Source: an uncultured Clostridia bacterium
GTDB lineage: Bacteria; Bacillota; Clostridia; UBA1381
NCBI GenBank assembly: GCA_959602045.1
Contig: CAUGRT010000006.1
Coordinates: forward strand, 11,780 to 75,779
Direction of reading: 5' to 3'
DNA length: 64,000 nucleotides
Part shown: in pieces, positions 54,856-62,216 of the stretch
How positions within the stretch are numbered: position 1 is the first letter of the stretch
Layout: the number at the start of each line of letters is the position of its first letter
Made by a program: the position numbers and the translations under genes
Notes under the pieces: generated by a model
Seen by the model: the letters and a program-made list of their open reading frames with translations, nothing else
Databases searched by the model: none
What the model was told of the DNA's origin: nothing

Positions 54856-56697
54856 TTGAAGCTTAAAAATTATATTTTACTGTTTATTGCATCGACTGCG
54901 GCTGCGGCTGCGGTACTTGCCGGTTTCAATATAGCGGTTGACCCGTTCGGTGTTTTTGGGGATAAGCTGTTAAACTGGTATGCTTATGATATGACGCAGA
55001 ATCCGAGGATTGCAAAGATTGCTTATCTGGATCAGCACCATGATGAATATGATTCTTATATTATCGGCAGCTCAAAAACGAGTTCCTATTCTGTGGAAAA
55101 GCTGAATCAATATACCGGTGCGCGCTTTTATAATATGATTATGTACGGTGGAGATTTGTATGACGCACAGAAAACGGCGGAATATGTGATTGAGCATTAT
55201 TCGGTGAAAAATATCATCTTGAATATTGGCATTGAGGAAATGTATAAGTATGATTATGAGGATGATCCGGTTAAGGGGAATCTTCATGCAAAGGTGACGG
55301 GGGAGAGCTTACCGTTATTCTATTTGAAATATGCATTTTTAAATCCGCAGTATTCCATCGACAAGCTGAAAGAGGCGGCGCGGCGTGATTATCTGCCTAC
55401 GGCGGCGGATGTATTTTTGCCGGAAACCGGCGTGTACAATAAATCGGTACGCGATGCGGAGGGGATTTCGGATGAACAGAGTTTTCAGGAAAAAAATCCG
55501 AATTTCTATTTGTACCGTGATGATAACCGAGATGGGGAACAGATGGATAAGGCGGTGGAATCGGTACGGATTGTCAAGGAGCTTTGCGAAAGCCGAGGGA
55601 TTGATTTTAAGCTGATTGCTTCGCCGTTATACGATACGGAGATTGAGGATTATCAATATGACGCGTTGTGCCGTTATTGGCAAAAGCTTGCCGAGGTGAC
55701 GGATATTTACGATTTCAGCGGATATTCGCCCATCAGCATGGACGCGCGGTATTTTTACGATGACGCTCATTTCAGAAACAGTGTGGGCGATATGGCACTG
55801 GCGTGGATTTATGGCGATCCGAACGCTTATATTCCGGAAAATTTCGGACACAGTACAACGCGTGAAAATGCATATGAATACGCAAAGCAGGTGTTTGCAA
55901 AGCCGGCGGAAAGAACGAATCCCGAACTTTATTCCAAAAACGTTCCGGTGCTGATGTATCATGATTTCGGAACGGAAGAACCGGATAACGGGATGGTGAT
56001 TACGCCGCAGCAGTTTGAGGAGCAGCTGGCGGCATTGCGTGAGCATGGGTATGAAACTGTATCTTTTGAGGATTTGCGGCAGTATGTGAACGGAAACGGA
56101 GCGCTGCCGGAAAAGTGCGTTGTTATTACCTTTGACGATGGCTATCTGTCCAATTATACCGATGCCTATCCGTTGCTGCAAAAGTACGGATTCCAGGGAA
56201 CCGTCTTTGAGGTGGGTGCTACCGTTGGGGCGGACACCTACAAAAATACGGGTAATGCCATTCGACCACATTTTACGGCAGAACAGGCACGGGAGATGTA
56301 TGAGAGCGGCGTGATGGATATTCAGAGCCATACGTTTGATTTGCACCGTGTTGAGGGCTGGGATTCGGAATATCGTGATGGTGCGTCCAAGCTTTCGGGA
56401 GAAAGTGACCGTACCTTTGCGAATATTTTTAAAGAGGATTTGGCAAAATCTAAGGAGGATATTGAAGCGACAACCGGCGGCAGTGTGTTTGCGCTGGCAT
56501 TCCCGAAAGGGATTCATTCCACATTAACGGACACATGTGCACGTGAAGCAGGCTTTGATGTGACCGTTACGGTGGATGAGGGGATGAACGAGATTATCAA
56601 GGGTTTGCCGCAAAGTTTGTATCAGCTGAAGCGGATTGGGATGTACCCCAATATTACCAGTGAAAAACTTATAGATATACTGGAACGCGAAAAATAA
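54856..56697 (+). CDS. Membrane-anchored SGNH-like domain fused to a NodB polysaccharide deacetylase
   Basis: 613 residues from TTG after GGAGGGAG. Residues 5-27 form a membrane anchor. The N-terminal part (to about 330) resembles the DltD/AlgX SGNH-hydrolase group: GSSK at 71-74 (block I serine) and DDAH at 302-305 (block V Asp-His). After a linker, residues 365-613 form a NodB-type esterase/deacetylase with VPVLMYHDF, TFDDGY (Asp427, Asp428) and SHTFDLH (His492, His497), the metal-binding triad. Predicted to act outside the membrane on a surface polymer together with the MBOAT protein. The domain fusion is unusual to me. Confidence 0.85.
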   Translation: MKLKNYILLFIASTAAAAAVLAGFNIAVDPFGVFGDKLLNWYAYDMTQNPRIAKIAYLDQHHDEYDSYIIGSSKTSSYSVEKLNQYTGARFYNMIMYGGDLYDAQKTAEYVIEHYSVKNIILNIGIEEMYKYDYEDDPVKGNLHAKVTGESLPLFYLKYAFLNPQYSIDKLKEAARRDYLPTAADVFLPETGVYNKSVRDAEGISDEQSFQEKNPNFYLYRDDNRDGEQMDKAVESVRIVKELCESRGIDFKLIASPLYDTEIEDYQYDALCRYWQKLAEVTDIYDFSGYSPISMDARYFYDDAHFRNSVGDMALAWIYGDPNAYIPENFGHSTTRENAYEYAKQVFAKPAERTNPELYSKNVPVLMYHDFGTEEPDNGMVITPQQFEEQLAALREHGYETVSFEDLRQYVNGNGALPEKCVVITFDDGYLSNYTDAYPLLQKYGFQGTVFEVGATVGADTYKNTGNAIRPHFTAEQAREMYESGVMDIQSHTFDLHRVEGWDSEYRDGASKLSGESDRTFANIFKEDLAKSKEDIEATTGGSVFALAFPKGIHSTLTDTCAREAGFDVTVTVDEGMNEIIKGLPQSLYQLKRIGMYPNITSEKLIDILEREK

Positions 56698-56794
56698 GCG
56701 GCGCATCTTACCCCTTTCGCGGTTTTGAAGTATAAACATACAACCACATTCACTCAAAAGAATACCAAATTGCAAATGCCGATTTCCCTTGAAA

Positions 56795-56887
56795 GAAATT
56801 TCATCTGCTTTTCGGTCTATGGAGGCGAGTTCCGCGCAACGTAGCGGATGTTTGAGCCGCAATAGACCGAAAAGCAGATGAAATTTC
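56795..56887 (+). repeat. Dispersed palindromic repeat, copy 5
   Basis: Arms 56795-56819 and 56863-56887 are perfect 25-bp reverse complements. Core TGGAGGCGAGTTCCGCGC then AACGTAGCGGATGTTTGAGC. It lies inside the surface-decoration cassette, between the fusion gene and the carrier-protein gene. Confidence 0.92.
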
Positions 56888-56938
56888 CGCACCAACTCAG
56901 GTTCTTGGCATTTACAACAAACAAAAAAATATAGCATA

Positions 56939-56966
56939 ATGCCGCACAACGCGGCGGAAAGGAAGG
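56939..56966 (+). promoter_or_regulatory. SD-linked leader hairpin of the carrier-protein gene (family copy 7)
   Basis: CCGC-ACAAC-GCGG followed by CGGAAAGGAAGG, the Shine-Dalgarno region, nine bases before the ATG. The most diverged of the seven. Confidence 0.55.
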
Positions 56967-56975
56967 GTTATAAAA

Positions 56976-57203
56976 ATGACAACACAAGAAAGAATTATGG
57001 AATTTTTCAAATCAAAAAACATCAGCGATATTCAAAACGACACGGATCTGTTTAAGGGCGGATACGTTAATTCGCTGTTTGCACTGGAGATTGTAATGTT
57101 TTTGGAAAAGGAGTTCAAAATAAAGATTAAGAATAAGGATATTACCGAGAAGAATTTCAAAACCGTTCAGTCTATGGCAGAGGTTGTGGAAAAATATTTA
57201 TAA
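56976..57203 (+). CDS. Acyl carrier protein of the FkbH/DltC-like type
   Basis: 75 residues. The phosphopantetheine attachment site is Ser33 in GGYVNSLFALEIVMFLEKEF, with NSL replacing the usual DSL. This NSL form and the LFAxxxVMFLEKEF helix are those I know from carrier proteins that partner FkbH-like enzymes and from DltC. It ends within the upstream frame of the FkbH-like gene, 22 bp before its chosen start. Confidence 0.9.
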   Translation: MTTQERIMEFFKSKNISDIQNDTDLFKGGYVNSLFALEIVMFLEKEFKIKIKNKDITEKNFKTVQSMAEVVEKYL

Positions 57204-57225
57204 AGATGAATCGAAGGGGAAAGCA

Positions 57226-58251
57226 ATGGAACAGAAAATCAAATGCGTAGTCTGGGATTTGGACAATACCCTGTGGCAGGGGGTTCTATCCGAGGGAGAT
57301 GATGTTCAGCTCCGAGAGGGAATTGTGGAGATTATGAAAACGTTGGATGAACGCGGCATTTTACAGTCCATCGCCAGCAAAAATAATTTTGACGATGCCT
57401 ATCGGAAACTGGAGGAGTTCGGGATTGCGGAATATTTTTTATATCCGCAGATTAACTGGAATCCCAAAAGCGAGGGAATGAAGAAAATTTCGGAAAGTCT
57501 GAATCTGGGGATTGATTCCTTTGCGTTTGTCGATGATTCGCCATTTGAGCGCGAGGAGGTCTTGTCGGCGAGCGAGAATATTTTTACGATAGACGCTGCG
57601 GATATTGATAAGATTCCGGATATGGAACGGATGATTCCGAAGTTTATTACGGAAGATACGAAGAACCGCCGGAAAATGTATATTGCAGATAGCCAAAGAA
57701 AGCGCGATGAGCAGGAGTTTACGGGCGATAATACGGAATTTTTGAAAAGTCTGGATATGAAGCTGACGATTGCACCGGTGACGGAGCATGATTTGCAGCG
57801 CGCCTATGAACTGACGGTTCGCACGCATCAGTTAAATTCCACAGGATATACGTATTCGTATGAAGAATTGAAGGATTTTATTGATTCGGATCAGCATATT
57901 TTTCGGATTGCTCAGCTGACCGATAAGTATGGCGATTACGGTAAAATCGGATTGATTCTGGTGGAGAATACCGATGTACTTCGGATTAAGCTTTTGCTGA
58001 TGAGCTGCCGTGTGATGTCCAGAGGGGTGGGTTCGGCAATTTTGATTTATCTTGCCAGATTGAAAGAAAAGCTGAATAAGCCGCTGTTTGCGGAATTTAG
58101 AACAACCGACCGGAACCGGATTATGTATATCACCTATAAGATGATGGGGTTTGATGAGATCTCCGATCATGACGGGGATGTATTGTTGGAGTATACTTCG
58201 GAGGAACCAAAGCAATATCCGGATTATTTTGAAGTGACAGAATCTATTTAA
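57226..58251 (+). CDS. FkbH-like HAD-IIIC phosphatase/glyceryl-ACP synthase
   Basis: 341 residues from ATG 57226. The N-terminal HAD domain has VVWDLDNTLW (Asp11, Asp13), ASKN (Lys52) and FVDDSPFERE. The C-terminal acyltransferase-like domain has the family motif RTHQLNST (199-206) and MSCRVMSRGVG with Cys261. Characterised FkbH homologues in tetronate and polyketide pathways take 1,3-bisphosphoglycerate and load a glyceryl group on an ACP. The adjacent ACP gene fits that role. In this cassette no polyketide synthase is present, so the product is probably handed to the MBOAT enzyme. Confidence 0.9.
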   Translation: MEQKIKCVVWDLDNTLWQGVLSEGDDVQLREGIVEIMKTLDERGILQSIASKNNFDDAYRKLEEFGIAEYFLYPQINWNPKSEGMKKISESLNLGIDSFAFVDDSPFEREEVLSASENIFTIDAADIDKIPDMERMIPKFITEDTKNRRKMYIADSQRKRDEQEFTGDNTEFLKSLDMKLTIAPVTEHDLQRAYELTVRTHQLNSTGYTYSYEELKDFIDSDQHIFRIAQLTDKYGDYGKIGLILVENTDVLRIKLLLMSCRVMSRGVGSAILIYLARLKEKLNKPLFAEFRTTDRNRIMYITYKMMGFDEISDHDGDVLLEYTSEEPKQYPDYFEVTESI

Positions 58252-58254
58252 AGG

Positions 58255-58302
58255 AAATTCCGCAAATTGTGTATCGTGATTTGCGGAATTTTAGTTTTTT
58301 TT
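58255..58302 (+). terminator. Terminator of the surface-decoration cassette
   Basis: AAATTCCGCAAAT pairs with ATTTGCGGAATTT, followed shortly by a run of T. Confidence 0.85.
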
Positions 58303-58366
58303 ATGGAGTTTCAGAGAGGTTGACTTTATAATTACCTAAAATCAACCCGGAATGAATGAGAATTTG

Positions 58367-58395
58367 TTGACATTGCACGAAAGCAGTGTTATAAT
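58367..58395 (+). promoter_or_regulatory. Putative promoter of the lipoprotein gene
   Basis: TTGACA (58367-58372), 17-bp spacer, TATAAT (58390-58395): full consensus. Confidence 0.85.
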
Positions 58396-58459
58396 AGGGG
58401 TATAGTTATAATAAGGCTATGGCAGGTTTTGATGGTATGAGAGAAATAGGGGTTTTAAA

Positions 58460-59251
58460 ATGGATAAGAATCATTTTTTTAAGAAATGCGTCATATTGAT
58501 TATGACGGCGGCAATGTGCGTTTCGGTTACTTCTTGTAAAAAAGAGGAAAAGAAGTCGGCGTTGGAGGAAGCAAGCACTTCCGCATCCCAGACGAAGGCA
58601 TTGGAGGAGGCAAAAGCTCAATCCAAAATTGATGAAAATGCGGAGCAGCAGTCCTCTGATAAGAAATCAGACAAAAAGGCAGCCAAAGAGGGTGCTATCG
58701 GGGGTGCTGACGGGACAACCGATATTCGGGTTTCGTCCGATCAATCAACTGCACCGACCGAATATGAACAGGGTACGCTGACTGCCAATACATATGAGAG
58801 CCGTTATATCGGTGTGAAATTTTCGGTGCCGTCAGGGTATGCGATGGAGTTTACCGCAGAGGATGTTCAGCGCATGAATGAAAGCATGGCAAATTCCGAA
58901 AACGAGGGACAGCGGAATATGAAGTATGAGATGGCGGTTGCTAATACCGAGGAAAATATTCAGGTCATTGTTTGCGTGGATGGCGGCAAGGCGGATTATG
59001 ACGAGATGACTTATCTTGAAAACGTGGGAAAGAATTATCAAAATGCCGTTGGCGCGGAGGTTGATACCACTCCGGTGTATTCGACGATTGCCGGAGCGGA
59101 ATATACGACGATGAAGATTCAATCCAAAATGGGGAATATTTTATATTGCGTTCGGAAAAAAGGAGAGGATATGATCAGTTTTATCATATCTTATCCGGAG
59201 GGTGCGGATAATCAGCTGAGCGAGGTTATGAATGCATTTCAGCCTTATTAA
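58460..59251 (+). CDS. Surface lipoprotein, function unknown
   Basis: 263 residues. A signal peptide ends in the lipobox VTSC, with Cys26 as the lipidated residue. A low-complexity, Ala/Ser/Lys/Gln-rich linker follows (about 28-90), then a compact domain from about 110 (YIGVKFSVPSGYAMEF) to the end (MISFIISYPEGADNQL). The fold resembles PsbP-like lipoproteins common in Clostridia, a weak impression only. Strong own promoter. Needs Lgt (21.9 kb). Confidence 0.8.
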   Translation: MDKNHFFKKCVILIMTAAMCVSVTSCKKEEKKSALEEASTSASQTKALEEAKAQSKIDENAEQQSSDKKSDKKAAKEGAIGGADGTTDIRVSSDQSTAPTEYEQGTLTANTYESRYIGVKFSVPSGYAMEFTAEDVQRMNESMANSENEGQRNMKYEMAVANTEENIQVIVCVDGGKADYDEMTYLENVGKNYQNAVGAEVDTTPVYSTIAGAEYTTMKIQSKMGNILYCVRKKGEDMISFIISYPEGADNQLSEVMNAFQPY

Positions 59252-59393
59252 AAAAAAGTGAAAAAATTTTTCGAAAAAAAGTGAAACATTTTCCTTTGTT
59301 CATTTGTTTTATAGATGAGGGACAAAAAAAGTCTTATAATAGGTAGTTGCAAGATACAATTGCCTGAAATTATAATAAAAAGGAGATGGGAAC

Positions 59394-61520
59394 ATGAAAA
59401 GAAAGTTATTGACGGTGTTATTGGCGGCGGCATTGTTATCGGGCAGTGCAGTGCCGGTATTGGCGGCGGAGGTTTCTGCCGGCGGAAACGGTGCGGCGGT
59501 CGTTGCGCAAAAAACGGGATTGAGCAAGACAGAGCTGACAGCTGCGGTTAAAGCAAAATTGACTATTCCGGAAATCTATTCCAAGTTCACAATTAACAGC
59601 CGTGAGGATGAGAAAAAAGCACAGTATGATTTATCATGGGAGAGCGAGGATGACAGCAAACCGGGAAGTATTCGTGTGACGGCAGATGAGAGCGGAAATA
59701 TTTTGCAGTATACGAACTATGTGTATGATCATGCCGACAATGAGGGCGGTATGGTAACAGATGATCGTGCCGAAGTCGAGCAGAAAATTCTGAGCCAGGT
59801 GCAGATGTTGCTGCCGGAGTGCTTTACTGAAACGGATACATATCGCCGGGATACAAGTACGTTCAGTATGCAGGGAAACGGGACGATTGCGTATCGGCGA
59901 TTCCATGACGGCGTTCGTGTATGGGATAACGAGATTCATGTTGAATATGAAAAGGCAAAAGAGGGTTATCGGATTACCCACTTGACTTCCAATCATGACT
60001 ACGATGCTCAATTTGGAGAAAATACAACGGCAGAGGCTTCAAAAGACAGCTATCGCGAGTTGGCAAAAAGCAAGCTGGAATATGATTTGATTTATGATTA
60101 TGATGAAGTTGCGAGAGAATCTAAGAAAAATCCTGTTTTGCGGTATGTGATCTCCAATGCGCCGTTTATGGATCCGGCAACGGGCGAGGAAATTAAGCAG
60201 GATATTTCGGAGGATATTGAACCGTATCCTTATAGAGATGGAATGAGCGGCGGTGGTGCCTCAAGTTCATTAAAAAATGAGACAGCAGATATGCTCACCG
60301 ATGAGGAATTGGCGGAGATTGAAAATGTTAATCATTTGAAGAGCGCGGAGGAGCGTGTTGCGGAGCTGCGTGCAATTCCGGAATTGGGACTGGATCAGAC
60401 CATGCAAGTGAGAAGCAAGCGCATCACCAAAGACGAGGATCGCTATTGCATGGAGCTGACCCTTTCCGATGATCAGGAGGATCTGAACAAAAAATATTGT
60501 TCGGTATCGCTGAATGCGGAAACCGGCAAGCTCATCAGCTTCTGGGCAACACCGTCCAAGTATAAAGGCGGCGACACCCAAATCATGACGGAGGATGAAT
60601 TAAAGGGCGCGAGCGGAGAGGACTTTTTGAAAAAGTACGGAGATGGCTTTGAGGATTATGCATTAGACGAGCAATACGGTTACAAAACCGATGATATGGC
60701 TGTTGTGACGGATTCTTATATAAAAACCATCAATGGAATCCCGTTCCCGGCAGCACGGGCAACCATCAGCTATAACCCAAAAACCAAGCAGGTATCGGGT
60801 ATGTATATTTCTGATATTAAACCGGATGGCGAGTTCCCGGATCCGGCAAAGGCGGTTTCCGAAAAAGCGGCATTCGATACGATTATCGGCGTTTATCCCT
60901 TGGAGTCGGTATTTGTGAAGTCGGACGGTATTTATAGAAAGGCTGTCATTCTTCCGTCCAGAACCGTTTATCTGGACGCAATCAGCAACATGGTTGTCAA
61001 CGGATGGGATAATACACCGATTGAGGATTTCGATAAGATTTATCAGTATGATGATATTTCCGGACATTGGGCGGAGCAAATGATTCGTACCTTAGGACAG
61101 TTCGGTATCGGTCTGGAGGGGAACAGTTTCCTGCCGGATGAAGAAATTACCGCCGGTGATTTCACAAAGCTGGTTGAGGCAACTATGGGAAGATATGCTG
61201 CAATTATCGGCATACGTAAAAATGCAGATGGTGCAAATGCTGATCAGCCGGACGATATCGCACCTGTAACGCGTGAAGAAGCGGCAAAAGTGATTGTCCA
61301 GAATACGGTATTTGAAGAATTGGCGAATATGCCGGATATTTTTGTAACGCATTTTGACGATGAGCAGGAAATTTCGACTGAGTGCCTGGCAAGCTGCGCG
61401 ATTGCGAAGGGTTTAGGCATTATCAGCGGCAGCGATGGAAAATTTTATCCGAAGAAGAATATCACAAGGGCAGAAGCCATTGCAATGTTGTATCGCTATA
61501 AGATTCGTTGGAACGGTTAA
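59394..61520 (+). CDS. Secreted YcdB/PepSY-like protein with S-layer homology domains
   Basis: 708 residues. Signal peptide 1-24 ending in VLAA. The body (about 35-530) holds repeated YcdB/YcdC or PepSY-like units with YxITHLTSNHDY and two copies of the pattern 'sLNAETGKLISFWATPSK'. The C-terminal 165 residues contain SLH-type motifs (DDISGHWAEQMIRTLGQFGI and ITRAEAIAMLYRY), which bind secondary wall polymers. Probably held on the cell surface; PepSY-type units often inhibit or chaperone proteases, but no peptidase motif is visible. Confidence 0.83.
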   Translation: MKRKLLTVLLAAALLSGSAVPVLAAEVSAGGNGAAVVAQKTGLSKTELTAAVKAKLTIPEIYSKFTINSREDEKKAQYDLSWESEDDSKPGSIRVTADESGNILQYTNYVYDHADNEGGMVTDDRAEVEQKILSQVQMLLPECFTETDTYRRDTSTFSMQGNGTIAYRRFHDGVRVWDNEIHVEYEKAKEGYRITHLTSNHDYDAQFGENTTAEASKDSYRELAKSKLEYDLIYDYDEVARESKKNPVLRYVISNAPFMDPATGEEIKQDISEDIEPYPYRDGMSGGGASSSLKNETADMLTDEELAEIENVNHLKSAEERVAELRAIPELGLDQTMQVRSKRITKDEDRYCMELTLSDDQEDLNKKYCSVSLNAETGKLISFWATPSKYKGGDTQIMTEDELKGASGEDFLKKYGDGFEDYALDEQYGYKTDDMAVVTDSYIKTINGIPFPAARATISYNPKTKQVSGMYISDIKPDGEFPDPAKAVSEKAAFDTIIGVYPLESVFVKSDGIYRKAVILPSRTVYLDAISNMVVNGWDNTPIEDFDKIYQYDDISGHWAEQMIRTLGQFGIGLEGNSFLPDEEITAGDFTKLVEATMGRYAAIIGIRKNADGANADQPDDIAPVTREEAAKVIVQNTVFEELANMPDIFVTHFDDEQEISTECLASCAIAKGLGIISGSDGKFYPKKNITRAEAIAMLYRYKIRWNG

Positions 61521-61586
61521 GCTTATGGATAAAAGATAAAAAACAGGGAGTGCAAAGGCAGTCTTTCATAAAACAGAAGGTTTTCG

Positions 61587-61630
61587 GCGAAACGGCATAG
61601 TATTTTTCTATGCCGTTTCGCTGTTTTTTT
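61587..61630 (+). terminator. Terminator after the SLH-domain protein gene
   Basis: GCGAAACGGCATAG and CTATGCCGTTTCGC pair perfectly, followed by a T-run. Confidence 0.93.
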
Positions 61631-61768
61631 AGATTGCGTTATCCGTTGAAAAACACTGCTGTTTTGTTCGTTTTGAGAGCAGCAAGCAAAGCTTATCATG
61701 AGTTTGTGGATTGCAAACAATTTTATATGTTCGGACTTGGTTAAAATTTATAAATCCATAAAAAGGGC

Positions 61769-61797
61769 TTGACAAGGTATGTCTAATGTGGTAGACT
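61769..61797 (+). promoter_or_regulatory. Promoter with overlapping BlaI-type operator
   Basis: TTGACA (61769-61774), 17-bp spacer, TAGACT (61792-61797). The dyad GTCTA-ATGTGG-TAGAC at 61781-61796 covers the spacer and -10 region, as expected for autorepression by the BlaI-like product. Confidence 0.7.
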
Positions 61798-61838
61798 ATA
61801 TATGTCGACAGAAGTAGAATGAGTTGGAGGTATGCCTT

Positions 61839-62216
61839 ATGACAAATATCAATATAGGTGAAGCGGAGCTTGAAATTATGAAAGTTGTATGGAAAGCGGA
61901 TGAGCCGATAGGATCAACGGCAATCGGAAAAGCCGTTGAAGAAAAGGGATGGAAACGTACAACGATTGCCACATTTCTTGCAAGGCTTGTTGAAAAGGGT
62001 GCGTTGTCTGCTGAAAGACGGGGTAAGGCGTGGTATTACACACCGATTTTGACGGCAAAGGAGTATAAAAAATCGCAGGTGAAAAGCCTTATAAAAAATC
62101 TGTTTGACGGCTCTGCCGAAAATTTGGTAGCCGCGCTCTTTGAAGAAGAACAGTTTTCGGATCAGGATATACGGGAGCTGAAAGCAATTTTTGAAAATAA
62201 GGAGGGAGGAAAATGA
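61839..62216 (+). CDS. BlaI/MecI-family transcriptional repressor
   Basis: 125 residues. Winged helix with LEIMKVVWKADEPIGSTAIG, RTTIATFLARLVEKGALSAE and a C-terminal dimerisation region. ATG 61839 follows TTGGAGG. BlaI proteins repress their own operon until cleaved after signalling by BlaR1. The overlapping next gene (ATGA) encodes the sensor. Confidence 0.93.
   Translation: MTNINIGEAELEIMKVVWKADEPIGSTAIGKAVEEKGWKRTTIATFLARLVEKGALSAERRGKAWYYTPILTAKEYKKSQVKSLIKNLFDGSAENLVAALFEEEQFSDQDIRELKAIFENKEGGK

Noticed and set aside
53362..58251. Canonical dlt (D-alanylation) operon
   Set aside because: There is no DltA-type adenylating ligase; the enzyme next to the carrier protein is a HAD-IIIC/FkbH-like protein.
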